64,000 bases of DNA from Desmodus rotundus (GCF_022682495.2 NC_071396.1:54308022-54372021), one strand, 5' to 3'; numbered from the stretch's first letter, positions 1-12,450 are shown. Notes: a model not told the origin generated them from the letters alone. A program made the numbers and translations.

Positions 1-79
1 AGGGAAAATTTTCAAAGATGAAAGAAGAATGGAACAGCATAATAGAACATAATGGGGAATAGTAATTATAAAAATTTCT

Positions 80-295
80 TGAGCATTTACTTTGTCAGGC
101 ATTCATCTTATTAATCTATATTAATTTCATTACCTGATAACAACTATATAAAATTATGGTCTCCACTATATATCAATAAAGATGGCAACTGACTTTCATA
201 GAGGCTAGCTAACTTGCCCAAGTTCAAAGAAGTGAATAACAAGGTCAGGATTCTATGCCAGTGGGTCTGAATCCAAAGCCAATGCTTCTAACAAT
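80..295 (-). repeat. MIR SINE relic
   Basis: Ancient tRNA-derived SINE of the MIR family. The reverse-complement hallmarks appear in order: a 'gagcatttactttgtcaggc' block, a degenerate centre, then 'aacttgcccaag' followed by a tract resembling the tRNA-like head. It is strongly diverged, as expected of MIR, and has no visible target-site duplication. Confidence 0.6.
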
Positions 296-760
296 GAAAA
301 GAAGTAAGGTTTTGATAAATCTCTGCAAACATTGGTAGTTATCCAGGTAAAGAAAAATTCTGGGAAAAATATTGGAGTGAAAATACAACAATAAAAACAA
401 GCAAACAGAAGCTTTGTTCCTAGCAAGTCACCTACTAGGAACAAAAATCAAGCTAACCTAGTATTGCTTAGGGAAACAGCCATATTCAGACATACCAAAT
501 GAGTTCATGTCATTGGCCCAGGAATTGTGATTCTAAGATTCTAGCTTAGGGACATATTGATGATCATGTTTAATATTATTATGTAATAATATATATTATG
601 TGATATAATAATCATCTAGCCATCTATATGTATTTATATATAATATATAATTTATGTAAAATTATATTTATCATTATTTATAATAGGAAAATTCCAGTGA
701 TAAGTGCCCAAGAACTAAGATGTAGTTAAATGAAATTATGTTTAATATGTATCATGAAAT
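296..760. other. AT-rich sequence, no gene seen
   Basis: No open frame, splice-like segment or recognised repeat beyond a very AT-rich run around 565-680 built of ATAT/TTAT words. It is followed directly by the small mariner-type element at 763-888. Confidence 0.5.
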
Positions 761-762
761 TA

Positions 763-888
763 CAGGGGTGGGAAAAAGTATGGTTACATTTATGAGTACA
801 TGAAAGAGTTTATTTTTGTATTATTATTTATTAATTAGTACGTTATTTATTTGTATTACAACTGTAAACCTACTTTTGACCTTTTCTG
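763..888. mobile_element. Small non-autonomous Tc1/mariner element (MITE)
   Basis: A 126-bp element flanked by TA dinucleotides at 761-762 and 889-890. The left end reads CAGGGGTGGGAAAAAGTATG and continues GGTTACA. The reverse complement of the right end reads CAGAAAAGGTCAAAAGTAGG and continues TTTACAG. The two ends are therefore imperfect terminal inverted repeats of about 30 bp sharing AAAAGTA and GGTTACA-like cores. The interior is AT-rich and noncoding. TA flanks plus inverted ends and no transposase indicate a miniature element moved in trans by a mariner-type transposase. The exact subfamily is not named. Confidence 0.65.
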
Positions 889-890
889 TA

Positions 891-2584
891 TATATAGTCA
901 TTTAAAGTATGTTTTGGAAGACTTTTTATGAAGTTGAAATAGGTTCCTATTAAAAGGTTAAGAGGAAGAACAACAAATCAACAACTACATATAGTTTGAT
1001 TTCAATTTTTATGATAAAAATGTGTTGGCAGTAGTGAGATTCAGGTGAATTTTATAAATTTTGTATAACATTGATGTATAGTTTTAAAATCAGATAAAAA
1101 GACCTTTTGCAAATGCTCAATGGCAAATACCATCTTGACTAAGCAAAGAAAAGGCCAATGATGGTAGAGTAAGGACCTTTGATCCTGAGGGCTTACTTCA
1201 AGCATGGGCTCTGTCTTCATTAACTGGAGGACTTCAAGTCTAGTCCATAAACTTTGTAGAGTTTTCACACCAGAAAAAATGGTTTCTATGATTGGGAAAA
1301 TGGGATAACTGTCTTTCATTCTCACTATTATTCTTTTCCAAAGAATCAAATAAAAATAATATGAAAGCTACTTGTAATTTGTCAGTTTTATGAATACAAA
1401 GCACTGTATTTAGGAATCATTCGTTATTATTTTGGGGAGCCCAGCACCCTTTGGATATTCTCCCTATGGTTGAAGAATTCCCCACCTTTTGAGTCCAGGT
1501 CTCTCCAAGACAGACACTGAAAATTCACTTTCTGAATCTCTTTCAGTTGGACCACAGGCAGGTGACAGGGTTCACCAATCAGGTGCTTCCACATGTGACA
1601 CAGGAGCAGACAGAGAGTGGAATTCCTTTCTAACAGAGGCCAGCTTCCAGGGACAGCAGAGGAGGAGGTTCTGGGTGGCACCCATGGATGAAACAGTTTG
1701 CTAGGAATGTGCCGGCCAGTCATGGGTTTGAGACTTCTGCTTGTGCAGTCTCCATGTCTGAGTTACCTAGCAGTCTTAAATAGATTATTTTTCTATTTCA
1801 ATTAGCTAGAATGGATTTTGTCTTGGTCCCTGAAAACAACCTGGAATTTAGTTCTGTTCCAGCTAGTGATCAAGAGAAGGCACATACTCTCTCCAAGCTT
1901 CAGTTTCTCCATGCATTATCTTATTAAATGATCACAATCACCTTATGAGATTGGTCTGCTTTTTTCCAAGACTCCATTCATACTCCACTGAGGCAATACT
2001 TATGCCTTATTCTCAATTGAAAGTCACACTAACCAGCCTATCTCCCCTCCCCTTCTATTTACAAGGACATGCAGCTTTAGGCCAGGGGGCTGTAGTGAAT
2101 CAGAATTCTAGAATTTGGGGGCTGGGTAGGATTTTAAAGACTTTCTAGCTCAACAACTCATCTGACACACTAGAAGTCAACACTGGGAACTTGTATGTTG
2201 ACATTATTATTTCCAATCCATACAAACAGGTGAACTTATCCCAGGCCTGTATATTGCCACAAGTGTGGCATGAATCATGAAATTAATCCAACGTTTTGTC
2301 TGAATGTCACCTAGTTTGTGCACTCTTAATAAATTGACTGAAGTGACTGGCAGTTCATGGACTGTAGAAGCTCATCCAAAGACCCATTCCAGAATACAGT
2401 AGACATAACACTCTTATGGGTCATTTCCTGAGAAAAGCTGGCCTGCCTCTTTACTTTTGCCAATCATTGTCACCTTCACTGACAAGATGATAGCTAACAA
2501 CTCAAATGGAATTGGTGAACAAGCCAAGCTCATAATAATGCAACTGTAATTAAGTAAAAACCAACAAACAAAAAAACCCTCATA
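891..2584. other. Mostly unique sequence, no supported gene
   Basis: Open frames on both strands around 1041-1349 and 1427-1723 are short, have no recognisable motif and lack convincing splice signals. Parts of 1400-1750 and 1930-2150 could be very old repeats, but no family could be recognised. Confidence 0.4.
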
Positions 2585-2794
2585 GACACAGACAAAAATA
2601 TGGTGTTAACCAGAGGGAAAAAGGGTGGGGGGAGGTAGAAAAGGGTAAAGGGGGATAAATGATGATGGAAGGAGACTTGACTTGGGGTGGTGAGCACACA
2701 GTACAATATACAGATGACGTATTATAGAGTTGCACACCTGAAACCTATGCAAGTTTATTAACCAATGTCACCCCAATAAATTCATTGAAAAGTT
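2585..2794 (+). mobile_element. L1 3' end (L1MA-like), 5'-truncated
   Basis: About 210 bp of L1 3' UTR in sense orientation: a G-rich stretch (GGGTGGGGGGAGG), then 'gagttgcacacctgaaacc', 'ttaaccaatgtcaccc' and a terminal 'caataaa'. Imperfect short direct repeats border it (AAAAAACCCTCATA at about 2571-2584, AAAAAACCTCACA at 2795-2807). These are consistent with a 5'-truncated target-primed insertion. No coding sequence remains. Confidence 0.65.
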
Positions 2795-2807
2795 AAAAAA
2801 CCTCACA

Positions 2808-4481
2808 AAACTGTATAATCCAAATTGTTCCAAATTGGACCTTATGCAGTTCCTCCAAAATGAATTATTGACTAACTTGTCTAGATTTAGAAAACTTCCA
2901 CTTAAAATTTTCTTTGTATATTTACTATTACACACTTATCTCTGAATGGTTGTCCTTTGCCCTGGGTAGCATTTCGTACTAAATGTAACACAGAGGACCT
3001 GTCCCTTTGCTTGGCTAAATTTTTTTACTGTGGGCTCTAATTTTCTGGTTGAAGGCTCCCAGTCAGTGACCACATCTTGCTTTCAAAGCATCTTGTTTTT
3101 TTATTTTATGAATGTGGCTGAAACAGATGCCACTTGGCACCATGCAAAGGTGCTGCAGGCAAAGAAAGGCTTTGTAGATGAAGACCAAAAGTGGGGCTCA
3201 CCCTCCTCTATGCCTGGCTTTCAGCAGCTAGGGATGGCAGTTTCCATCTGTCCTTAGAATCACCGTCTCAGAGGGTACCTTCACCATTGCTCTGAGGTGG
3301 GCATCTGAGGATGGAATTTACAGTGGACTCTCTACCCAGTGAACCACTTGGTTCCATCATGTGTGTTCTCCGATCCCCAGAGATGTGTGTGCATGCACAC
3401 ACACACATGCCCAATGAAACAGTGTTGGTCTGCATGCCGCGCACATGCAGACAAGTGTATCCTCAGTGACTCCTCCCCTGCCTCTGCATTCTGGCGTGGT
3501 CCCCAATCCCACATGGCTCTCTCACACTGCCCAGGTATGCCTCTCATTGCTCCCTTTCCCCATGCTGAATCGAAAACTCCTCCCAGTATTAAAAAATCAC
3601 TCACACAAAAACTTTCAAACTTGTCACCCCTACTCCTCCTGCTATCTTCTGAACTTGTAACTCTCTCTCAGTCACCCAGGACTCGGGCACCTGGCTTAGC
3701 CGTCCTCCAGCACCACTTCTGTCATCATGCCTGGTGACTCCACATGTTGGCTTCTCAGTTTCTTAGCTCAAGTGATCATTCTCCACCTCACCTCAGCCAT
3801 CCTCTCACAGGGTTGCTTCCTAGATTTTTCTATCACCAGAAACTGTGCCACTCTTTAAATCTCTATTTCAAACTTTGAACTTGCTGGTCATATTTCTAGT
3901 ACTTTCATGCTAAAATTCCCTCTCCAACAAGTCTCTGACCCCACTGAGTTCATGATAACATTACAACTATTGGTTTTATGACTTGTCAGCCCTCTATGTC
4001 CTAACTTCCCCCTTTATCCAGCCCAAACCCCACGGAGCACCACTAAAATAACCATTAGAACACCTTAAGTTCTTTGCCCCACTCTCCTTCTGTTATACTT
4101 GCCAGGCAAACACCAACAGTAATTACAAATATACTGTAAATATACATTATTTTCCATGCAAATAAATTTTACTGAAGAAAATTAGCCAAACATGCCAACT
4201 GGACTCACTTCAAATTTATAATCACATATCTCAGATGGGCACTCAATACAACAAGAATTCTGTACACTTCTCTAGTAAATTAACTTTACTGCTCTTTGAG
4301 ACAGCTCTTTCATGCTTTCTTTTTCCTCCAGTGTCCACCATGCCCATTTCCCTACATTCAGCTGATATCTTTGTAGTAAGATCAGCACTGGATACCAGCC
4401 CATCTCACCTATGAGGCAAATGGATTTTTATCTGACTCAATTGGGAACCACACTTGATCTGTAACTCAAAAGTGCAAATTA
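2808..4481. other. Unique or unclassified sequence with pyrimidine-rich block
   Basis: A short CA/TG microsatellite-like run lies near 3385-3410. From about 3470 to 4090 the plus strand is CT-rich and reads open for 132 codons at 3339-3737. That frame has no motif and overlaps other open frames, so it is treated as compositional. An old LINE origin for 3470-4090 is possible but was not recognised. Confidence 0.4.
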
Positions 4482-4699
4482 GCCCTGGAAGGTGTGGCTC
4501 AGTTGGTTGGAGTGTAATCCCGTAACTGAAGGGTTGCAGGTTTGATTCCAGGTCAAGGCAACTTACCTAGGTTGCAAGTTTGATCCTCAGTCCGGGAAAG
4601 ATTGGGAGGCAACCAATCAATGTTTCTCTCTTGCATCAATGTTTCTCTCTCTTCCTTCCTCTCTCTAAAAAGGAATGAAAAGTGTCCTCAGGTGACATT

Positions 4700-4731
<32 letters not shown>

Positions 4732-4732
4732 A
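4482..4732 (+). mobile_element. VES-type bat SINE
   Basis: tRNA-derived SINE. The head is 'gccctggaaggtgtggctca', with an A box-like TGGCTCAGTTGG and a B box-like GGTTTGATTCC. A second GTTTGATCC follows, then 'caaccaatcaatgtttctct', a CT-rich body and an (AAAT)n tail. Direct repeats flank it: TGCAAATTA at 4473-4481 and TGCTAATTA at 4733-4741, 8 of 9 matching. Such elements are transcribed by RNA polymerase III and use L1 machinery in trans. Confidence 0.85.
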
Positions 4733-5125
4733 TGCTAATTAAAGTTGGGTAATGTTGAAATCTAATTAGCATACACATATTCACTCATTTGTCAATCTTT
4801 TTGCAGAACCAAGACTGCAGTTCTGGTTCACCTTTTGAATACTTTGTATCATCTATGAATTTTAACTCTGACTTCTTAAAGTACAGTGAGAGCTGAAAGA
4901 TGTTTAAAGATGATCTGAGGTCATTGCCCTAGATTTTCACAAGTTCACTCAATCTTTTATAGTTCTCTTGATAACAATGGGACAGCAATATTTTTAGCAA
5001 CTTACTAAAAAGTCTTCCCAAAGCAGTCAGCTAATTTTTCATAACATTGTTTTGCGTGATTTCCTCATTTCGTGTACTATTTCATTAAAGTTGTTAATTG
5101 CAGTAAAGAGATAATAAGATGTATT

Positions 5126-5497
5126 AGTCTATTAGGGCTGCTGTAACAAAATACCATAGACTGGGTGGCTTAAACAATATAAATTTATTTCTCACAGTTC
5201 TAGAAGCTAGAAGTCCAAACTCAAGGTGTTGGCAGGTTTGGTTTCCTATGAGGCCTATCTCTTTGGTTTTCAGCTGGTCACCTTCTGCTGTGTTTGCACA
5301 TGGCCTCTTCTCTCTGTGTGCATGCTCCTGGAGTCTCTTCTTCTTCTTATAAGGACACTAGTCCTATTGGATTAGGACACCACCCTGATGACCTGCCTCA
5401 AAGATACTATCTCCAAACATAGTCACGTTGGTGGTTAAGACTTCAATGTATGAATTTGGGTGGAGGGGGGCACAATTCAGTCTATAAATTAGGCATT
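5126..5497 (-). mobile_element. MLT1-type LTR (ERVL-MaLR relic)
   Basis: Solo LTR of the non-autonomous MaLR group. On the minus strand it starts with TATAGACTGAATTGTGCCCC and ends in the typical 'cagccctaatagactaatac'. Internal text such as 'gttctagaagctagaagtcc' and 'tggcctcttctctctgtg' is also typical. No internal retroviral sequence flanks it. A stretch without gene or clear repeat lies on either side (4742-5125 and 5498-6170). Confidence 0.75.
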
Positions 5498-6179
5498 AGC
5501 AGGTTGGGAGATGAACACCATTACCTCTTTGTAAACAGTAGATCAAACTACAGTAGCTCATGCAGTTCAGAGTGTGAAAATCCAGCCATAGGGGTCCTTG
5601 CTTTATAAAGAAATAGAGAAGGACAGTTAATCTGGTCTCAAGTTAAGTGGCAGAAGTGGAGGTTGATTAAGAGAATTTCAATTGTGCCTAGTTAATCTGC
5701 ATTATCAGTTTCTTCTCTATTAAATAAGTTACATCTCTATACAATATGCTTTAAAATAATATTTTTTAAAGGTTGTTTTTAAGGAACTCTTTTTTGACCC
5801 TTTGACTAATCTATTTCTCTTCTCTCTCCTCCCTTCCCTTTTCCCTTCCTACCTATCCTCTCTTCCTCTCTCCCTCATCACAAAAGAGCTGTCCATTCTC
5901 ACCATCTGCAGCCCATCTGCACTTTTTGTTCTTTGCTACCCACACTTATTGAGTATTTTCCCCACCTCTAATCCCGCTGAACATAAATGGTCCCTCTTAA
6001 AGTCATTGATTATCTGCTTCTTGCCAGATTCAATGGTTAATTCTTCTGTTCTGTCTTAAATTTTCTTCAGATGAAATATAGTCAGTTGTTTCCTGCTTTT
6101 AAGAATGCTTTCATCTCTGGTGTTATGACATCCCTTCTTCTGTTTTTCCCCCCTACTATCAAATAGACCTCTGACCTTG
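5498..6179. other. Unique sequence, possibly degraded L2 upstream part
   Basis: 5800-6060 is CT-rich and precedes a recognisable L2 copy, so it may be the more decayed 5' continuation of that element. The 85-codon open frame at 5802-6059 reflects composition only. Confidence 0.35.
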
Positions 6180-7325
6180 GCATGCCCATGGCTCTGTCCT
6201 TAGCCCTCTCATCATCGTTACTTACATTCTTTCCTTAAGGTAATTCTTTTCCCACCCTATGGCTTTGAAAACCACTTCTACATGGATAATGCTGCTGTGT
6301 CTCTGGGCCACATATCTTCTCTCATGAGCAGACTCGTATATCTAACTGCCTACTCAATATCTCCACCTAGATGCCTAATAGTCTTCTCAAATCTGAATGG
6401 ACCAAAACAGGATTCTTGCTCTCTACTCACACCCCCAACACAGCAAAACCCTCTTCTTTGCAACCTTTCTATAATGGCCTACAATCTAACCAGTTACTCA
6501 GGCCAATGACATAGGAGTCACTGATGTTTCCTCTTTGTCCCTAACATCCTCCATCTAATTCATCAGAACGTCCTGTTTGTTCTTCTCTAGCATCTATCCT
6601 GAATCCTAGCACTTCTTACCGTCCCCATGCTACCACTCTTGCTGCAGGTGGCTGGCTCTCTCCTGGGTCACTTCCATGGCCTCTAAGCCATCCTCATGAC
6701 TCCATTCTTGCCACTATGCCCCTGTCCCCCACCAGTCCATCCTCTACACAGTAGGGAGAGCTTTTCCCCCCCTAAAATATAAATTGAATCATGTCACTTC
6801 CCTACTACCACATTCTCAAATGGTTGCTATTATTTTTGAATAAAATCTAAATCCCTTTTCTGGACTACAAGGTGATCTCACCATTACTGACTTTTTTGTT
6901 TCATGTTTCTCCATTCTCTCCATCACCCCTAGCTGTCAGCCAAGCTGGCCTTCTCTCTCTCCCTCAAACACAACAAATTAATTCATCTTGGAGCATTCCC
7001 TCTCCAGATCTTTCAGTGGTGCATTCTAATCACTCTGCTGTCAATTCACATGTCACCTCCTCAAAGAGGACATCTGACCACCTTAAAGCAAGCAGCCCAC
7101 CCAGGCTCTACCTACCACTTTATTTTATCTTTAAAGTAGCACTTTCCAGTACCATATATTATCACTTTAATGTTTTCATTTATGTGTTTATTTTCTGTCT
7201 CCTCACATGAATGTAATCTTGAGTGCAAGGCTACTGTATGCCTTACCCTGATATCCATAGTACCTAGAAGAAGGACCTGCTATAGGAGATACACAATAAA
7301 TATTTATTTTCTGATTGAATAAACA
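6180..7325 (+). mobile_element. L2 (CR1-like) LINE fragment, ORF2 3' part and 3' end
   Basis: The longest L2 relic in the window. Recognised blocks in order are 'cagactcgtatatctaactg', 'gcctactcaatatctccacc', a later 'gtcacctcctcaaagagg', and 'gaatgtaatcttgagtgcaa' leading to 'caataaatatttat' at the 3' end. The reading frame is destroyed by many stops and shifts. L2 was active before and during early mammalian evolution, so this copy should predate the VES SINEs. Confidence 0.75.
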
Positions 7326-7689
7326 TAGACGACTACTATGACTAATTATATCATGTAGTATATTTGCTTTCCTAAGAGCAGGCAAAATCTTAAGCCAAAG
7401 GAATTTAATTTCATACCTAAAATTGAGGGTGTTGGTATAATGGATGGAGGAGGAAGCAAAGAGGAGTGGCCACCCAGGCTGGACCAATCAGATCACATGT
7501 ACTTTCCTGGATTGTGTGCTTCTTGCCTTCATGGTCTGCTTGTGGGAGTCCAGTCCTGGTGAGTTAATGACTCGGACCTCACATGGCAACCCTGTTCTCC
7601 ATGATCTAGGAAACCTTTCTATTTGCTCTGTCCCTGTCTGTCCTCAGAGAGTCTCATTGGGAGCTCCCTTCCCTTTGGCCCTCAGAACC
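7326..7689. other. Unique sequence, no gene supported
   Basis: A 113-codon plus-strand frame at 7444-7785 and a minus-strand frame at 7203-7487 overlap here, with no motif or splice context supporting either. Confidence 0.4.
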
Positions 7690-7860
7690 AGCTATCCAAT
7701 TTCTGGGGTCCAATGCAAAATGAAAATGCAAGGATCCTTGCTCAAAATTATTAAAAAATTCAAGATGGTGACAGCAGAGCATTAAATCAAGGGTGCGACC
7801 CTCTAAGCACAGGGCCCTAGGTGGTGGCATAGGTAACATGCTCATGAAGTCAGTCCTTCA
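7690..7860. repeat. Probable old DNA-transposon relic
   Basis: The tract 'ccaatgcaaaatgaaaatgc' through 'gcagagcattaaatcaaggg' to 'cacagggccctaggtggtgg' resembles a widespread old mammalian hAT-class interspersed repeat. Terminal repeats and target duplication could not be delimited, so the assignment is tentative. Confidence 0.35.
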
Positions 7861-9554
7861 GGCCCTTCTTCTCCAGCCTATGGGCCCATCTTCTTTCCCA
7901 TGCATCCTTTCACACACTCCAATTTCCCCCTCAATCTTGACTTCACTCTCCTGATTCCAATCCCAAATGAAACCCTCATCCAGTATGTGAAAGACAAATA
8001 TGGAGTGAACAGAATAATGGACACCATGATCTGGGAGCTTGAAAAATCAGTGAATGAGAGTGGAGAATAAAGTATGGGAGGTAGGGAAATAAAAATGCTT
8101 GCTCATATTGTGCTGGATAACAATCACCCATAGCTTAAAAACCCCAGGATTTTTACATTTTGATGTCTTTACAATTATCCCAATTAGTTTTGTTCATAAA
8201 AGGGATTAGACACATAGTGAACCATGGTGTTTTGTAGTAGTTAATTAGCTTGACATTTATTGTGGTCATGAATTTCACCTTTTTTATACTGCCTAAGGGA
8301 GAAAAATCCATCTTGTTATTCCAAACTCACTGAGTCTATCTTCCTTAATTTGCACATGAATTTAGCTGTACAAATTTTCCTGTTTCTTTGTCTATTTCTT
8401 CCCACTGGGAGAGGCTCATTCTGAAACTGAGTTTGTACATGAGCAATGAAGCCCCACTCACTGCCAGCAGGCCTGGAATCTGGCTGTTCAGTGCATCCAG
8501 GACTTGAGTGAAGCTTGGATAAAACTAAAGAAATGAAGTGAAATATTGGGGCAAGCAGAGCAAACTGTGTGGACGCAGAGACCGCTGTGTCAGTGTTTTC
8601 CTTCTAATGGCTACTTATACCTAACGGGTCAGTGCAATCGCCTTTGCTTCCTTTCTGGCATTTCTTCAAATGACATTTGTGACCCCTGAGAGGTGGTCAA
8701 GTCACTAGAGGTAATGTTTTCAATTTTTGAAAGATTTCAAGGAATCACACTTTCACATGAGAAACGAACAGGCTGCTGCTTCTTTCTTTCTTTCTGTTTG
8801 GAACTTCACAGCAGCCTTTCTCCTTTTCCCCTAACTTCCCAGTGATGCTTTTTTATTTTTTAAACATAGTCTGGCTCTGACCTATTTTGGTGACTTGGAT
8901 CACCATGGAGATGCCTGAATTCCTAACATAAAGTACCTTCTTCCCAATTCAAACTACCCATTTACTTTAATGGAGAAAGCTGACTGACACTGAAGAATAT
9001 TTGAGAGATGCCAAAAAGCTAAAATGTAAATTATCTGAGGCGATGTTGAGATGCAACAAATGCGTGTTGGCACAATCTGTTCTTCTGTAAACCTTCCTTA
9101 GTTCTAAAGTGGAGGGAACAATTTCATCTTCCTTTCACCAGTCACTTGTGCCTGTGGTTCCTTCTGCGGCTGGATGGATCCTGAACGTAGCTCTAAACCC
9201 ATCAGGCACCTGAGCTCCTTCTCTGGCCCTCTGTGTCATTCACTGTCTACAAGTGCCTCCAGGACCACGAGGTGCAGTTTGTTGGGTAGGAATGGTATTC
9301 TCTTGGTCGATTTAGACTCCACTTGTCTCTGAGAAGAAAGAGGTCTGAGTCATGAGTCAGCACAGAGGGGTGAGCCATTCAAACTAGAGAGAGCAGAAGG
9401 GGAGCCTTTCCTGAAGTGCTGTGACAGCATCTCACTGAATCCCTGAGTAGGAACTGGACCTTATGAAACTTGCAGCCAGTCTCTCCCTGCCCGTTATGCT
9501 CTATTCCTCCCTCTATGCATCTCTCTCATTTATTTACTCACTTAACATGAGTCT
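7861..9554. other. Unique sequence, no gene seen
   Basis: No long open frame, recognisable repeat or clean splice pair was found in this interval. A short TTTC microsatellite-like run occurs near 8780-8800. Confidence 0.45.
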
Positions 9555-9740
9555 GTGCAGTCGGTGGGAGACTGGACTCTGGACCTGGGCCTCCTGGGTT
9601 GGAATTTGAACATTCTGTGTCTCAGCTTTCTCTTCTGTAAAACAGTATATAAGAGTACATATATACTTCACGGTGTTGTTTTAGAAAGTACATGTGTTAA
9701 CACATGTAAAATGTTTTGTACGACACTTGGCATCTGTTAC
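9555..9740 (+). repeat. MIR SINE relic
   Basis: Sense-orientation MIR pieces: 'gactggactctggacctggg', 'tgggttggaatttgaac', then 'ctcagctttctcttctgtaa' and 'acttggcatctgttac'. The 99-codon frame that crosses it is therefore not a gene. Confidence 0.5.
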
Positions 9741-9924
9741 ACCCCCCACAAACAAGCTTTCTCAGCTTGTTTATCAGCACTCCAGCATAGTGATCCCTGT
9801 TCTGATATTTATAAGGCTGCTTTCAGGTCTAAAGCTCTCTGCTGTACTGTGTGACTATTCCTTAGTCCCAGGGAGGTAGCCACACCTGTCCAACTGTCTG
9901 TGGTTCAAGGGCACAGTGTTGGGG

Positions 9925-10145
9925 CCATATTAGAGTATGACCAGTACTATTCTAAGCACTGATCCTTTTAATTAATAACAATCCTAAAATAGTTACTATG
10001 ATTTACCCCACTGGAGGTTAAAATGAGGGTCTATAAGATGAAGAAATGAGATAACTCATGAAAATATATAAGAAAATAATGGAGGTAGTAAGGACAGAAG
10101 CAGTATCTGAGCACAGGACCCAGGGCCTTAACTAGGCCATCATAG
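9925..10145 (-). repeat. MIR SINE relic
   Basis: Antisense MIR with 'actattctaagcactgatcc', 'taataacaatcctaaaatag', 'agatgaagaaatgagataac' and 'gcacaggacccagggcc' in the expected order. Confidence 0.55.
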
Positions 10146-10786
10146 TCTCTCTCTCCTGGTTAGGAAGCTGACTCTCAAGGAGAAGGCAAAAAGAGGTTCA
10201 ATAACAAGGGACCTGTAGACAGGGAGGAATGACCAGCCTGGCTTGCACAGAAGAACCTTGAGGGCGTATGCCATGGAAGAAGGCAGTCTCTGCCTGTGTA
10301 AATTGACATTAAATCCTTATGTGACCTGAAACCCCAAGAAGCAGAATTGTCTGATGCTAAGTCTCTATCTAGCCTTTGAGTGAGTTGCTGGAATTATAGA
10401 GAGTGATTTAATACTACTAAGTCACATTGATGAAATTTGCATTCTGTTAAGTTCTTAAATACAATTATCTATAGGCATTTGTCTAAAATTTTCTAAATAC
10501 ATATACATGTATTTCTATGTATATGCATTTATATAAATGGATGTATATAATCCTAGAGAGAGAGAGAGAGAGATGCCTTATGCTGTGAGTTGTGTGGGTG
10601 TGTATAGTACTGTGGGAATTCTTAAACTCAAATATCACATAAGGTTAAATTTAAAAGTTTTAAGTTCTTGACTCATTAATTTCCAGTAAAGGTTAAAAAA
10701 ATAATAACCCCCTAGTCATAGGGTTACAGACTGTAATTTTCATCTTCAGAATCATCTATCAACCATGATAAGACAGAAAGTTCTTT
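10146..10786. repeat. Unique sequence with AG/TG microsatellites
   Basis: The stretch has no gene. It contains a perfect (GA)n run of about 18 bp near 10556-10573, preceded by a TATGTA-rich section (10495-10550). Confidence 0.5.
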
Positions 10787-11071
10787 GCCCTTGCCAGGTA
10801 GCTCAGTTGGTTGGAGCATTGTCCCTTACACCAAAAGGTTGTGGGTTTGATCCTCAGTCAGGGTACACACCTAGGTTGTGGGTTTGAGCCCTGGTCAGGG
10901 TGCATATGAGAGGCAACCAATCAATGTTTCACTCTCACATTGATCTCTCTCTCTCTCTCTCTCTCTCTGTGTTTCTCCCTCTCTCTTTCCCTTCCCTGCT
11001 CTCTCAAAAAAATTAAAAAAAGAAACAAACTATCATCGGGTGAGGATTAAACATTTTTTAAATTAAAAAAA
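10787..11071 (+). mobile_element. VES-type bat SINE
   Basis: The head 'gcccttgccaggtagctcag' is followed by two B-box-like motifs ('gtgggtttgatcctcagtca' and 'gggtttgagccc'). Then come 'caaccaatcaatgtttcact', a long CT microsatellite, and a GGTGAGGATTAAA piece followed by an A-rich tail. The duplicated 'CAGGG..ACACACCTAGG' region is typical of the longer VES variant. No clean target-site duplication was found. Confidence 0.8.
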
Positions 11072-12214
11072 ACAATAGAGATATCTTTGACTTTTTATAG
11101 AGTGATGTATTTCTCTTTTCCTCTCTGGATCTCTAGCCATCTTTATTTTTCCTGTCTCCAAAAAAAGAAATCTTATTATAATTCCCTTACCTAACACTTC
11201 TCACCCCCACTGGCATCAAACAATTCTACCACTTCTGAAATGCTTCTTTGTTGCAGACACAAACCTCTGTGCACCAAGAACCAAATATTGAAAATCCATC
11301 TGCAGCTTTTCCAGTTCCCAGTGGTTAACTTGAATCCCTGCCACTGTGATCCAGCCATCTCAAACCATCCTAAGACTTTAATGACTGAGTGAATAATCTA
11401 TATTCATTAAAGTGTTTTAAACTTCTTCAAACACTATAAGTAAACTTATTGTGCTCTAGGAGGGTTCAGATGAGTTTGTTTCAAAAATAGTAGACTGACA
11501 CCCATATTCAAACGGAATTTTGTGTACAAGGAGAACATAAGATAAGTAAACGTTATGTCTACCCTTAGAATTAGGAAGAGAAGGTAAGGCCTGTATACAA
11601 GCTGTACTTCAAGGAAGAAAGTGTTGAGGGCCAAGTCAGTTATTCTGTGTCCTTTCATTGTCAGGGCACACGTTTGGAAACTAGAATCCTTAAGGAATTA
11701 ATGAAAAGATTTAAGTGGCAATAGGAAAATAATGTCCACACAATATGGAAACGCATCACAGGACTGGCAGCCACCCCCGTCAGCCCTCTGTTCCTGCCAT
11801 TTGACCACAGCTCTTTACTGCTTTGACTCTGCATCTCAGATGCTCAGAGGCAAAGTCCTCAGGTGTTCCAGTGAAGACTCAATCTTCCTTTCATGCACTG
11901 GCTTTGCTTTGGCTTCTTTGACTTTGTTCTGTCATCCTATTTCTTACATCAAATTGTGCCAAACCCTGCCCTGGGTCACTTGAGGCACTAAGTTCAACAT
12001 TCCGTCAATACAGCAGCACTATAACGTCATACAACATCAAGGGTAAGGAAGTATAGCCTCAAGGGTAAAGTGCACAGGGTATTGTGTGCACTTGCATCAG
12101 CATGGGCTGTTTTGCTGGCAATTGTTAGAGCTACCAACCATCTCAGTTTGCCCAGGACTGAGGGGATTCCTGGGAAGCAGGGCTTTTAATGCCAAAATGG
12201 GAAAGCACCTCACA
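11072..12214. other. Unique sequence, no gene seen
   Basis: Open frames of 70-83 codons (minus at 11446-11658, plus at 11732-11983) show no domain, no signal peptide of note and no splice context. Confidence 0.4.
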
Positions 12215-12450
12215 ATAGATAGGAAACTCAATTCAAAATGGCTTAGTTAAAAGGCAAGTCATTAGCTTGTGTAGCAGGGAAGAGAAGCAGCTTCAGGTAT
12301 GACTGGATCTGGAGGCTCAGAGTTAGAGTCTCTTTCTCTCTCTTGGGTCTGTTCTCCTCCTCCTCCCACTCTGTGCTAGTTTTAATCTAAAACCTCACAT
12401 GGTAAAATATCAGCTGTAGGCCTAAATCCTCCCAGATTAAAAAATAAAAA
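12215..12450. repeat. Old interspersed repeat, family not recalled
   Basis: The tract 'aaaggcaagtcattagcttg' through 'tatgactggatctggaggct' to 'tctctttctctctcttgggt' matches a widespread old mammalian repeat pattern. Its family name and ends could not be fixed by eye. It finishes in an A-rich run at 12439-12455. Confidence 0.35.

Noticed and set aside
3339..3737. 132-codon open frame on the plus strand, overlapped by an antisense 90-codon frame
   Set aside because: Compositionally biased, no domain, no splice or start context, and both strands open at once.
10540..10580. Tandem repeats as a possible CRISPR-like or satellite array
   Set aside because: Simple GA and TA microsatellites; no spaced repeats of the CRISPR type occur anywhere in the window.
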